A DNA stretch of 64,000 bases, from assembly GCA_030770535.1 (NCBI GenBank), contig JASVEC010000040.1, positions 1-64,000 on the forward strand, read 5' to 3'. The notes under the pieces are model-generated. The model saw nothing but the letters and a program-made list of their open reading frames with translations. It did no database searches and had not been told where the DNA came from. Below, piece by piece: positions 48,730 to 59,679 of the stretch. This DNA is from Batkoa obscura (Eukaryota; Entomophthoromycota; Entomophthoromycetes; Entomophthorales; Batkoaceae). Every line of letters begins with the position of its first letter. The first letter of the stretch is position 1. A program made the translations under genes and the position numbers.

Positions 48730-51035
48730 TTACATTCTAAAAACACCAAAAGTATTATCAGTTCTTGTAGAAGGATTATTAAGTGCAGCAGATAAACCAA
48801 GACCAAGTACAGTACGAGTATCTTGTGGACGAATTACACCATCATCCCATAATCTAGCGGAAGAAAAGTAAGGATGGCCTTCCTTTTCATATTGTTCTTG
48901 AATTGGCGCTTTAAATTTAGCCTCTTCATCCTCTGACCAACTTTGCCCCTTCTTTTCCATAGCATCCCTTTTAACTTGGGATAATACACCAGCAGCTTGT
49001 TCACCACCCATAACAGAGATACGTGCGTTTGGCCACATCCATAAAAATCTTGGAGAATAAGCTCTACCACACATACCGTAATTACCAGCGCCAAAACTTC
49101 CACCAATTAACACAGTAAATTTAGGTACTTGAGCGCAGGCTACTGCTGTTACCATCTTAGCACCATGTTTTGCTATACCTCCAGCTTCGGCTGAGGAACC
49201 AACCATAAACCCGGTGATATTTTGTAAAAATACCAATGGGATGTTACGTTGAGAACATAATTGAATAAAATGGGCAGCTTTCATAGCGGATTCAGCAAAT
49301 AATACGCCATTGTTGGCTACAATACCTACTGGATAACCATGTATACGTGCAAAACCTAAGAAAGTGATTGATAAGTTGTTAAGAAATTGTACTATTCATT
49401 TAATAATTACCTGTTACAACAGTTGTGCCATATAATTCTTTAAATTCATTAAATTCAGAACCATCAACAATACGTGCAATAACTTCTTTAACATCAAATG
49501 GCTTTCTAAGATTATCACCAACGATACCACCCAATTCTTCAATGGAATATAAAGGTTCCTTAACACTCTCAATTGTAAGCTAAAAGCATGTTAATAATAA
49601 TAAATCAAACTTATCTTAACATTACCTTGTGTTCCTTCTTACGATTGAGAGTAGTTACAACTCTACGTGCAATAGATAAAGCATGTGCATCATCATTAGC
49701 ATAATGGTCTGTAACACCAGAGGTACGGCCTAAAATAAATTATCAATTTAACTAATACAATACAAAAGTAAACAGCAACAATACAATGTAAATCAGCACC
49801 GCCAAGATCTTCAGCAGAAACTACTTCACCAGTAGCAGCTTTAACTAATGGCGGGCCACCCAAAAAGATGGTGCCTTGTTTAGCTACAATAATAGACTCA
49901 TCGGCCATAGCTGGTACATAAGCACCACCAGCAGTACATGAACCCATAACAACAGCTATTTGTGGAATACCTTCTGCAGACATAGTAGCCTTAAATTAGA
50001 ATTTAGTTGATTATATATGGTATGTTTAGTGTATATTTACTTGGTTGAAGAAGATTCTACCAAAGTGTTCTTTATCTGGAAATACATCGGCTTGGTTTGG
50101 TAAATTAGCACCTCCAGAATCGACTACGAAAACAATTAGTATCAATAAATAATATATATACATATTTTATATTACCTAAGTAAATGCAAGGTAACTTATT
50201 TTCACGTGCGATTTCTTGAGCACGTAAATGTTTCTTAACTAAAATAACGTTAATATAATGATCTTTTTAAAATATAATAGTAAATTACCAGTAATAGGGT
50301 AATAAGTACCACCCTTTTAGAACACAAAATTAAATATGTAATAAGTGAATAATAATATTTTTTACCTTAACAGTTGGATCATTGGCTACGATCATACATT
50401 CAACACTATTATATTTTATATTTTACTGTTATTATATTCTGTATTAAGATGTATATAAAATTACCCTTGTACTCTACCAATACCAGTAATAATACCACCA
50501 GCTGGTACATCTTCCTTGTATAATTTATAACCTGCTAATGCAGAAAGTTCAAGAAATGGGGAGCTAAATAAAAATATTAAATATATATGTTAAAATGTGA
50601 TTAAAAACAATTACCCATTATCCAATAAACGTGCGATACTATTTTATAAAGACAAAAAAATAGTTCAATATTAGTTGTTGTTTTTAGTAGTAGCGAAATT
50701 ATGTGTTTACCGATCTCTTGGTAACAATTTATTCCTTGAAAGATGACGTTGACGAGAGGCTTCACCACCACCTGAAGTATTATAAAAAAATTGCCTATTA
50801 TTTCCATATATATTTAATTACCTAAAGCCACTTTTTCACAGTCGTTTTCCAAGTCTTTAACCAACTTTTCCATTCTATGAGCATTCTCTTTAAATTGTTC
50901 AGAATGGATTTCCACTTTAGTAGTCAATACATTAGGCTCGTTATAAGTATGAAACTTTAAAGAGTTAATAGTTGAATTTATTAAACCTTTTGAATTGATT
51001 GTTCTATTAATTAATTTTAAATTTCTTAATAACAT
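48730..51035 (-). CDS. MCCC2: Methylcrotonyl-CoA carboxylase beta subunit
   Basis: The carboxyltransferase half of mitochondrial 3-methylcrotonyl-CoA carboxylase, in leucine breakdown; the biotinylated alpha subunit is not here. The start at 51035 gives a basic, hydroxylated leader ([17 protein letters not shown]), fitting mitochondrial import. About ten introns split the 5' two thirds. Two exons are very small: 24 nt at 50615-50638 (encoding IARLLDN) and 25 nt at 50289-50313 (encoding GGTYYPI). Family blocks include [117 protein letters not shown] and the C-terminal NTFGVFRM. Acyl-CoA and biotin-site loops look complete. Confidence 0.94.
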
Positions 51036-52089
51036 TTTAATAGTTGTTGTTTTCTTTTATGTTAAAAAATAAAAATATTTAAAAAAAATCAATGGCTATT
51101 TATTCTTTGCTTTTCGATACATCATCGAATTTAGTGTTTTTATTTTTACAAAAATGACACGAAATTTTAGTAATAGTTATAAAGTAAAACATTAAATATT
51201 GAATTTTATATTTACGCTTCATAACTTCCTTCGATATAGCGAAAGGTTAAGTATGAATGTAGACTATATATACATACGAATACTACTACTATTATCGACC
51301 ATAGCTACTGCCCATTATCTATGTTAAATAAACAGCATATTCTTGCACTTTAGCAATCCCCTAATAGCATAACCTTATTTTTATACATATTACTCTTTAA
51401 TTGGTTTTATTTTATTTTTATTTTTATAAATTATTAAACATAACCAATCCTCGAGTTTATTTATAATTTGACTTTAGTTTTAAATCTCGGATTTTTATTG
51501 GTGTGATAAATTATTAGAAAATTAAATTAAGATCAAAGTTTATTAAAAATAAGGCATGGGAATCTTTTCACTTTATTATTTTTGTTTAGTTTTTATACTA
51601 CATAGGATTAAACAAAATATAATTAGTACTGGATTAAAAAAGAAACTCATGCTATATTATTTGAATATGAAATTTGGTTTCAAGTATTTCGATTTAAAAT
51701 GGAAGCTGAAAATATATTTAAGAGTTTAACTGAGAGTGCTTTTAGCTTCATTATTTTTTCTATTTTAAGTGCTATTTAAGTGGAAAATTGTAATAATCCT
51801 TATACAAAAAAATACATAACTATTAGTTTTTTGGAATTTTAAGCTGATCGGTAGTTGATCGAAACATAAGTGAAAAAAGACATCCTTGTCTATTTTAAAA
51901 AGTAAACTCTTTCAAAAATAGTGGACAGTGTCTCATCAAAGAGGCACATCGTTCTTTTCAGCTAATTTTTGCAACTACTATTTGCAATCATCAATTAATT
52001 AAATTCTAGCAAATCAATTTATGACACTAAAATCAAAAATGATTACTTAAATAAACTTAAAAAAACAATCAAACCTATTTTAAATAAAC
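51036..52089. other. Intergenic region between divergent genes
   Basis: Shared upstream region of the MCC beta gene (minus) and SEC66 (plus). It holds one badly worn inverted-repeat element at about 51731-51822. No gene seen. Confidence 0.5.
51731..51822 (-). mobile_element. TGGGGATGT inverted-repeat element, worn copy 13
   Basis: Core and arms are recognisable (TTAGCTTCATTATTTTTTC, AAGTGCTATTTAAGTGG, AAAAATACATAACTA), but both GGGGATG ends are lost. Confidence 0.55.
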
Positions 52090-52768
52090 ATGGGTTACGG
52101 TTTAGTTACAACTTATTTAGTAGGCTGGATAGTCGTATTCGGCTCTTTTGTATTCTTTTACCATAAAAATAAAGCTTTGGGTAACTTTCATTCTTTTTAT
52201 TTTTTATGCTTTATTTAGCGTTTGATTATTAGCAAGTAGCAAATTAGAGCCTTGGTTCGGTGAAAATAAATATAAAGAATTATATATCAAATTATTATCA
52301 GCAGATCCTCCAGTTGATGATTACTTATTAAAAGCGGCTTTATTACGTCGTGCTATGACAGTCGTTGAACGTGTATTGAAAATGCGTGAACAAAAGCCAC
52401 CACTTTCACAATTGTTAAAAAATGGCTCTATTGGAGAAGATGTTTGGAATTCCTTTTTATTAGCTGAAGCTGAGCTTGAGACTGAAGTTGTCGAAGTAAT
52501 GGAAGAAGCGGATACCTTTAATGAAGGCTGGGGCCAATCAATCTATCAAACTGCTTCTGAAATGCATGGTCATGACCGTGCTCGTAGTCACCAGATGGAA
52601 GTTGAACGACTCAGGTCCTCAGAACGCGAAGTAAATAAAAAGATAGTTCAATGGAAAGAAGAGATGGATGAAAGTCTTAGGAAGAGAGATGCTGAAAATG
52701 CTGAAATCGCAGCTAAAGAATTAATAGAGGACGAGAATAAGTTGAGAAACAGAAAAACCAAAGCTTAA
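52090..52768 (+). CDS. SEC66: Translocation protein Sec66 (Sec71)
   Basis: A subunit of the Sec62/Sec63 complex that drives post-translational protein import into the fungal ER. Two exons (52090-52180, 52233-52768) give 208 residues, the same size as yeast Sec66 (206). Residues about 6-25 form the single membrane span (TTYLVGWIVVFGSFVFFY). The cytosolic part carries family blocks: LEPWFGENKYKELYIKLLS, YLLKAALLRRAM, LKMREQKPPLSQLL, GEDVWNSFLLAEAELE, EGWGQSIYQTASEM. The C-terminal third is a charged coiled coil. Sec66 is restricted mainly to fungi, which supports the host assignment. Confidence 0.93.
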
Positions 52769-53032
52769 AATTTACTTTATTAAATAAAATAGCAATTTAC
52801 TTGATTTTTAACAGATTCATTTATAGATCGAAATAATTTAAATTTAAATTTAAATAATTTATATCACTCGAAGGTAAGAAAATAACTTGTAATATGTCCA
52901 AAACAATTATCAGTGTTATAATTTTATATATTTCTTTAGTTAATTAATAAGTATTTTTACATTAAAATATAAAACTTGTCAAAGTTTAATTACATTACAA
53001 AATATTAGAAATTTATTGATACTAAAGTTAAT

Positions 53033-53801
53033 TTAATATGGAAGAAGACTAGCAGCACTGCGTGCCATAGCAGCTGAGCCACCTGGGAGATATGATGCAA
53101 AATACCTAAAAGCTTTGTAAGAAACTTTTGAAAAAATCATGATGTTCTTACCAAACCAAAGCAACCAACTGGATAATAAAGGATAATAATGTAAGTATTT
53201 TTGAACCAATCTATAAGAAAATTAATTTTGAATACAAGAGAATAAAATGAAGCTTACTATTAAAGCTGAAATTAAAGTCAACCCCATTGATCCAAAGTAA
53301 CAAGCAGTAAATGGTAAACGCTCTTTTGAAAATACATGTTTAAAATGAGACCTAGGGCCCTTTAATAATCCAAAACTAAATATTAAGTAAAAAATGAGCT
53401 TATCAATAATATATATTCATACCTAGTAAACAATAATAAACTACCAAAGGTAAATGATAGTGCAAATTTTGAAGGGCTAAATATTTGGAATGGTGCCTTA
53501 AATAAAAATTAATTTTGGATAAAGATATAAAAGTAACTATTACTAAAGCAAATAAAATAAAACCGGCTAATGCACAAATACCAAATCCTGCCCATCTCTA
53601 AAATTATTTTAGTTGCATTCTAAGCATATAGGCTTAATAGTTTACTTGAAACAAAGTTAGCTCAAACCATTCAGGCTCGGGTTCATAAGAATTGGCAGCA
53701 TAAGGGGATGTATTAGCTGGTAAATATTGACTAGCACTGTTGCTTATAGAACTAAAGAAACTGCTGGTAGAGCTCGCAAATTGATTAGAATAATTGCTCA
53801 T
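53033..53801 (-). CDS. SFT2: Sft2-type Golgi membrane protein
   Basis: Sft2 is a four-span Golgi membrane protein acting with syntaxin Sed5 in retrograde endosome-to-Golgi fusion. Six exons on the minus strand join in frame to about 177 residues. The N-terminal 45 residues are Ser/Asn-rich and cytosolic. Family blocks follow: ELTLFQ/RWAGFGICALAG (span 1), PSKFALSFTFGSLLLF (span 2), GLLKGPRSHFKHVFSKERL, then ACYFGSMGLTLISAL (span 3) and SKILTLLSFIIQLVALVWY (span 4), followed by SYLPGG. The C-terminal tail is short. Introns are about 45-50 bp; the codon split by the last intron restores WYFASYLPGG, which confirms the model. Confidence 0.88.
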
Positions 53802-54254
53802 TTTTTAATAAAAGATAATTATTTAATATTGAGTACAGGTCTTTTATAATAAGTAAAGTTTGGCAGTTTTACTTGACTTTGGAGTTTTATTATTGGCTAA
53901 AAATTATTAATAAAATAGTACACACTATATTATTATATTATTATATTATAGACAAGCTTTGAAATCAAAATAATATAAGAGTTATTAAATAAATACGTGT
54001 TTGATATTAATTATTTGTTAATTTTGTTTAAAAATATCTCAATATTGAATGTTTAAACAACAGCTATTGCTTTTTAATCAACTTTTCTGAGCTTAAATAT
54101 TGAACAACTTTACTGCTTTAAAATTGAACTTGTTCAAATATGTTTACTTCACAAAAAAACGCAATCATATTAATTCTTAAACCAATCATAATTAATGATA
54201 AAGTCTTAGATAAAAAACAAATTTAATAAATACTCCATAAGAGTGACGTTTTCA
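53802..54254. other. Divergent intergenic region
   Basis: Shared upstream region of SFT2 (minus) and the acylpyruvase-like gene (plus). AT-rich with a TATTATA run near 53931-53948. No gene seen. Confidence 0.4.
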
Positions 54255-54932
54255 ATGAACTTTACACAATTAGGAAAAAAAATAATAGCTATAGGCTTCA
54301 ACTATTCAAAGCACTGCAGTGAATTAGGAGGAAATGCTAAAGCAAAAGCACCTCTTTTCTTTTTAAAGCCAACGAGCTCATATCTTTTAGAACCAAACTC
54401 AATTGAATTGCCTCTTGGCTGTACTGTAGATTATGAAATTGAGTTAGGGGTAGTTATTGGAAAAGAAGCTAAAGATATCAATGATGAAACTAAAGCTATG
54501 GATTGTATTTCAGGCTATACATTAACTATCGACGTTACAGCAAGAGATCTACAAAACGAAGCTAGAGAAAAAGGGTTACCTTGGAGTATATCTAAAGGAT
54601 TTGATACGTTTACACCTGTAGGGCCATTTATTAAAAAAGAAAAGGTTGATGATATTAATGCTTTGGAGTTTTGGATCAAAGTCAATAGTGAACTAAAGCA
54701 ATATAGATATACAAAAGATATGATTTTCAATGTTCCTAAACTAATTTGTTATATTTCTAAATTTATGAAGTTACAAGAAGGTGATCTTATATTAACTGGT
54801 ACACCAGAAGGAGTTGGTCCAATTAGAAATGGTGATGTCATTACCGCAGCATTGAAGGAAAAAGATATGGTGTTATCAGAAATCAGATTTGATGTTATTA
54901 ATCGAATTAATGGTTTTAACTATAAACTTTAA
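54255..54932 (+). CDS. FAHD1: FAH-family hydrolase (acylpyruvase/oxaloacetate decarboxylase type)
   Basis: FAHD1-like enzymes hydrolyse acylpyruvates and decarboxylate oxaloacetate, usually in mitochondria. Single exon of 225 residues from the ATG at 54255, matching human FAHD1 (about 224). Family blocks: IIAIGFNYSKHCSELG, LFFLKPTSSYL, DYEIELGVVIGKEAKD with the metal-binding E-x-E pair, YTLTIDVTARDLQ with the metal Asp, WSISKGFDTFTPVGPF and the C-terminal LILTGTPEGVGPI. Metal ligands and the substrate Lys in SKGFD are present. No clear mitochondrial leader, so location is open. Confidence 0.9.
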   Translation: MNFTQLGKKIIAIGFNYSKHCSELGGNAKAKAPLFFLKPTSSYLLEPNSIELPLGCTVDYEIELGVVIGKEAKDINDETKAMDCISGYTLTIDVTARDLQNEAREKGLPWSISKGFDTFTPVGPFIKKEKVDDINALEFWIKVNSELKQYRYTKDMIFNVPKLICYISKFMKLQEGDLILTGTPEGVGPIRNGDVITAALKEKDMVLSEIRFDVINRINGFNYKL

Positions 54933-55082
54933 GTATTTATATACGTTTTAAAATTTAATAAAAAAATGTTTTTATTCATAATAAACTCTGCATGAAAAAG
55001 ATTTCCTACCACCTAAAAGTTTAAGAGAAGTGCTTAACCTTAATGTTACGAAACAAAAATTTATAATAGGCGTTGATTTTTT

Positions 55083-55535
55083 TTATAAAGTTTTACGCAT
55101 TACAATATTAGCTCTACTATAACTTGGATGTTGCCCCAAATGAATAGTTTCAAAGCCATATTTTTTATAAAGGGTAATAGCAGGCTCTAATTTGGTGTTA
55201 CAAATGATCAAAATACTCTTAGATCCTTTTTCTTTAACCCAATTTACAGCGGCATCCATTAATTTCTTTGATAAGCCTTGGCCTTTATAGCCATCTTCTA
55301 CTGCTAGTTTACTTAATTCATATTCACCTTCATGTTTCATCATAGCAACAGTACCGATTACTTTACTATTATCTAATAAGAAGAAAATTTGACCACCGTT
55401 ATTGATGATATCTTCTGGATGATCAAGCTGCTTGATATCTGATTCTTCTACTTCAAATAATTCTTCTACCCACTTTAAATTTAGTCGTTTGAATTCAGAC
55501 TTATATTTATCATCATAGGGGATACATTCAATCAT
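55083..55535 (-). CDS. GNAT-family N-acetyltransferase
   Basis: Single exon of 150 residues. The GNAT fold is visible: beta 2-4 with FFLLDNSKVIGTVAMM, then YELSKLAVEDGYKGQGLSKK, where the acetyl-CoA loop (GYKGQGLS) binds the pyrophosphate, then LIICNTKLEPAITLYKKYGF, the usual last helix and strand, where the Tyr near the end is the likely proton donor. Substrate unknown; small soluble GNATs like this act on amines, peptides or small molecules. A decayed second copy lies at about 59945-60265, so the gene was duplicated locally. Confidence 0.85.
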   Translation of the reverse strand: MIECIPYDDKYKSEFKRLNLKWVEELFEVEESDIKQLDHPEDIINNGGQIFFLLDNSKVIGTVAMMKHEGEYELSKLAVEDGYKGQGLSKKLMDAAVNWVKEKGSKSILIICNTKLEPAITLYKKYGFETIHLGQHPSYSRANIVMRKTL

Positions 55536-56743
55536 TCTTTTGTATCTTTAAACTAAAGAGCTTTAGAGATTATAAGGTTTTATAGATATTTTTATACCCT
55601 GTTATAAAGTCTTATGACTTGGAACTCTTAATTAAAATATGATTATTATCTTTGACTAGATCTGGCTCCTTATTCTAGATAGATCTATATCTCACTCCAT
55701 TATTAACTGTCTATACGCATTGGTAATAAAATAAGCCCATGAGTAGTATTTATTCTCTAAATAAATGAAGTAGGAATTAAAAAGCTTAAAGATTAAAGTT
55801 TTAATCTTGAAGCCAAAATTAGTAGGATTTCAAGAAATAAATGGCGAGTCGGAGCACTCTAAATAATATGGGAAGAAATTTAAATTCTGTTTAATATGAT
55901 TACTTTTTTTGTAATAAAATGGATGCTATTAGCTACTGCTATTTTAAAGCTACCTTTATAAAGTAGCAAAGAATAAATTGGTATTAAAATGACAAAATCC
56001 AAAGCCTAAGCTAAAAATAACCTAAATACTACCTTTATCATTCTCATTTAATAAAAGTAAACAAAGTTAAATGTATCCGACGAGCATAAACAATAATAAT
56101 GCTAAATAATAAGTTTAATACCATGTGATAAAAATTTTAAATTAAAAAGCTTGAAATTAAAAAGAACATTAGAATTTGACTTCGTGTATGTTAAGCCTAT
56201 ATAGAAGTATTTTTTACTACTATTTTGCTTATCTCCTATTTGATATAAACTTCTAAAAAACCCATTAACTAAAGGCCAGAATACTAAAATATTGACATAT
56301 CGTTTATTTTAAAATTAAATAAAAATGCTTTTTTATAGCATTAGGCTTGACATATTTTTAAAGAGCCCAACGCTGGGAAAAATTGGACTTCAGATTTAAA
56401 CTTGTTCATATAAAAAATCTTCAACTGATAAACACATTTATCTACCTGAGTATTCATCAAAAAGAACAAAGCCAATGTCATTAAATTTACCAAAAATGAT
56501 GCCCCTTTTATAGTAGTAGTAAAAATGCTGGTGACGTTGCCAATTACCTTTTGAGGAATAGCTTTCTTAGTAAAAATGAGTTTAAAATAATCATTGTGTA
56601 AATAATCCATTTATCACTGTATAATCTACATTAATCTATTTACAAACTATTTTACTGTTTGCCATCAATTTTTAATTTTAACTTTCAAACTTCTGTTTTT
56701 TATAGCGTTCGAGACTTGTCATTCCAAATGAATTTAAACTATT

Positions 56744-56839
56744 TATGGGGATGTACTTTAAGAATTTTACTAATAATGTTTCTGCTCAGATAGTGCTTAA
56801 AAGATGGAGAAAGTGATGAAGCCAAAAAAACATCCCCAT
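56744..56839 (+). mobile_element. TGGGGATGT inverted-repeat element, copy 14
   Basis: Ends TATGGGGATG and ACATCCCCAT are intact. The left arm has lost about 10 bases of its T-rich part; the core reads TAGTGCTTAA, followed by GATGGAGAAAGTGATGAAGCC. Confidence 0.85.
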
Positions 56840-57793
56840 TGCTATTATAGATATATATATTAACGTACAGTACAGCATTGATGGACTGCAATACTCACTT
56901 AATAGCATAGATCGTTATTACAATATATAGTCGGATTAGCCGCGCATAATACTGTTATCATAAGTTTTTTGATAGCTTTTCACTAATTTTACAAATAAGT
57001 TTTATTGTAATGGAGTTAAATAATTCCTATAACCTGTAATACTTAGATAGCTTTATTTTAAAGTAGAGCTTACCTTCAGCCCAGATTTAGCAATTTCCTC
57101 TTAGATTTGAATATACTAGTAAATCAAGTTAGTAAATTTATAGCTGATTATTCATTCAGGCTGCTTTGTCTGGTAATATTTTATTTACTCTAATGACTTC
57201 TAGTGTTTTTTTAGAAGTCTAAATTTAAACTATGAGATTGTCTGCTAATTTCAAATAAATGACACCAACTTGTAGTGAAATAATAATTAGCTATAAATAT
57301 TGCTTTTCATTGTTTTATGTTATTTACAATAAACATAAATGAAATTGTGGTTTTGAAATAATGACTATTTTTTATATTCTATTCGTTAGCAATGTATTTT
57401 GTTTATTGAAAAACTCAATATCCTTTTTTAACTGTTATTATTAACTCTATAATCAATCTTTCAAAATCAAAAACTAGAGTAATAACTCGTTACCCTTTTC
57501 TCCTCCTTTATATCACCAGTAATCTTTAAGTTATATTACATCTTCAAATTGAAATATTCTAATGATTACTTGTTGTCTCTTCATCAGCAAACTTGCCATT
57601 TACCAACTTGATGATTATAATTAAAATTCGACGCAACTCAATTAATTTTTTCTTAGTCTAAAGCTAATGTATCAAAAATTGCTGTTGTTTACAATAAAAT
57701 TCCAAAATTTTCATTTTATATCTGCTTCCCTTATCTTTTTATGTTCACTGATTATTTAATTTAATTTTAAGGTTGAATTTTTAAATTCTAACA

Positions 57794-57895
57794 TATGGGA
57801 ATATATTTTTGTATTTAAGAATTACTAACAATTTTTCCACTCAAATAGCGCTTAAAAGATGGAAAAAGTAGTAAGCCAAAAAAGCATCATCATAT
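57794..57895 (+). mobile_element. TGGGGATGT inverted-repeat element, copy 15
   Basis: Drifted ends (TATGGGAATATA ... GCATCATCATA) with a kept TAGCGCTTAA core and GATGGAAAAAGTAGTAAGCC. It lies 240 bases from the end of the gag/protease-like ORF. Confidence 0.8.
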
Positions 57896-58134
57896 AATAA
57901 AAAGGTGGTCTCATTCATTTTTTTAAATAATTGGCTAATAAATTTAAGTTTTGTATGAAAAACGAAAATAATGGTATAAAAAGTTACTATATTATTAATA
58001 TAATTAAAAACAGAGTCACATTATAAAACAAATTAAAAAATAGATTAAATAATTATTATACAATATTCCTTAATAAAAATGCAAGATAAACTAGAAGTTA
58101 ATAAGGTGTACAAGAACTTTAAAAAATTCATTAA

Positions 58135-59379
58135 TTAAAAAAACAATCCTTCTCTAAGTTGAGCGGAAACAGCAGAAGTAGGACGGGTAGGAGTAGAAGT
58201 AAAAATGATTCTTCTTAAAGAAAAATCTAACTGAATAAAATGAGTTTTCATAAAACGATCACCTAAAAGAATATCGGATGATTGATTTTTCATAACTAAA
58301 AAGTTAGCTTTACAATGAATATTGGTATCAAAACTCAAAACTAAATCTACTTCGCCTAATATGTTTTCTCCCTCTTTTGACAAATCCTCATTACATGTTA
58401 ATGAACTAGTATCAATATTAAACCCTTTAGCTTTCAATCGTTGAATACATTTGATGGATATTGAGGCTTTAAAACTTAATGGATAAAACAAAGCTACTAC
58501 TCGATATCCATTTAATTTACATACCAATGATAAGGATCTTGGATTACTTGGTAGCTTTTTAATATTAATGGAATTAAATGACTCATCGCTATTATCTTCA
58601 GTTTCAGTTGGGATGGAGCTAAATTCTGTAGTTAATAAAGATACTGATTTTGTTCTCGTGTTTTTTGGTCTCGGTTTGGCTAATGCTTCTTTTAATAAAC
58701 TCTCTTTTATTATTTCATTTTTATTATTATTATTAATCTTCTCAATTTTGTCTTTAAATGAATCAATGGGATGAAACACTGAAATTGGTTTACTATCTTT
58801 TAATTTTAATTTTTCTGTCATTGGATCAAATGAAGAATGCCTTCTAGAATCATTAATACTTTCATCTTTAGGTAATGGTGGTTGGTCATTATCTTTTCTT
58901 TCATCTAAAGTAATAGCAAAATAACATAAATCTTGATATTTAATAAAACCTTTGGATAGAAAATAGGCCTGCCAAACCTTAGGTAAACCTCGAATAAACC
59001 ATTGAATCTTTGGAGTATCTTCCATTAAATGTTTTAATAAACAAAATCTTTCCGCTAAATTTAATATGTATTTTTTAAACCCTATACTAGGGTCAAATTT
59101 TATTGAGGATAAACTGGTAAGTATGTGTTCTTCAGAAGGTGTAAACCATTCGATTAATTTGTGACGGAAATCTTCATAGTCTTCAAAGATGGTATAATTT
59201 AATACACTGCTATACCAAGTATATGCTTCTTCTGATAAAAATAATATAATAAATGGTATTATAGATTCAAAATCTAAGTTTAATACTTCTACTCCAGCTT
59301 CAAACTTGTATAACCATTCAATCGCGTTTCCTTTACCATCATATCTAGGTACTATTTGTAATAACTTATCGATTGTCAT
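58135..59379 (-). mobile_element. Gag/protease-like ORF of LTR-retroelement kin (fossil)
   Basis: One open frame of 414 codons. The first about 165 residues look like a Ty3-type gag capsid region (NAIEWLYKFEAGVEVL, EEAYTWYSSVL, FEDYEDFRHKLIEWFTP). After a Ser/Lys-rich linker, the last about 130 residues resemble a retropepsin-like fold (SLVCKLNGYRVVALF, DILLGDRFMKTHFIQLDF). No reverse transcriptase, RNase H, integrase or LTR was recognised nearby, so the element is incomplete; the gag-protease part itself looks whole. An open frame this long in such AT-rich DNA suggests either a young remnant or a copy adopted by the host. Inverted-repeat elements flank it on both sides (57794-57895 and 59597-59672). 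Confidence 0.65.
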
Positions 59380-59596
59380 ATTTTTGTTTTAAAAGAGTAG
59401 AAATATAGAACTGATAAAAGAACTAGGATTAAATTTGAGTTTGTAATGATTTTTTGCAAAAATTAGGTGGATTTAGAAAAGCAGTATGATTTTAGTTCAA
59501 TGGTAAGGGGATAACTCTATTTCATTGTTTTCCTATTTTTTAATATAACATTGAGACATATTAATAGTGAAATATTAGATTAAAACAATCTGCTTA

Positions 59597-59672
59597 TATG
59601 GGGATGTATTTTTAAAGGATTTTACCAACAACCTTTCTGCTCAAATGATGAAGCTAAAAAAACATCCTCATA
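59597..59672 (+). mobile_element. TGGGGATGT element with inner deletion, copy 16
   Basis: Ends TATGGGGATGTATTTTTA and ACATCCTCATA are kept, but the core and part of the right arm are missing, leaving 76 bp. It sits about 220 bases upstream of the gag/protease-like ORF. Confidence 0.8.
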
Positions 59673-59679
59673 TGACATG

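Larger units (their letters stand above)
55536..58134. other. Gene-poor accessory region
   Basis: No convincing gene. An 89-codon open segment (56341-56610, minus, ATG start) with one hydrophobic stretch (ASFLVNLMTLALFFLM) could be a small membrane protein but has no support beyond its length. Two inverted-repeat elements lie at 56744-56839 and 57794-57895. Confidence 0.4.

Noticed and set aside
56341-56610. An 89-codon frame as a small membrane protein
   Set aside because: Only length and one hydrophobic stretch support it; such frames are expected by chance in 2.6 kb of AT-rich DNA.
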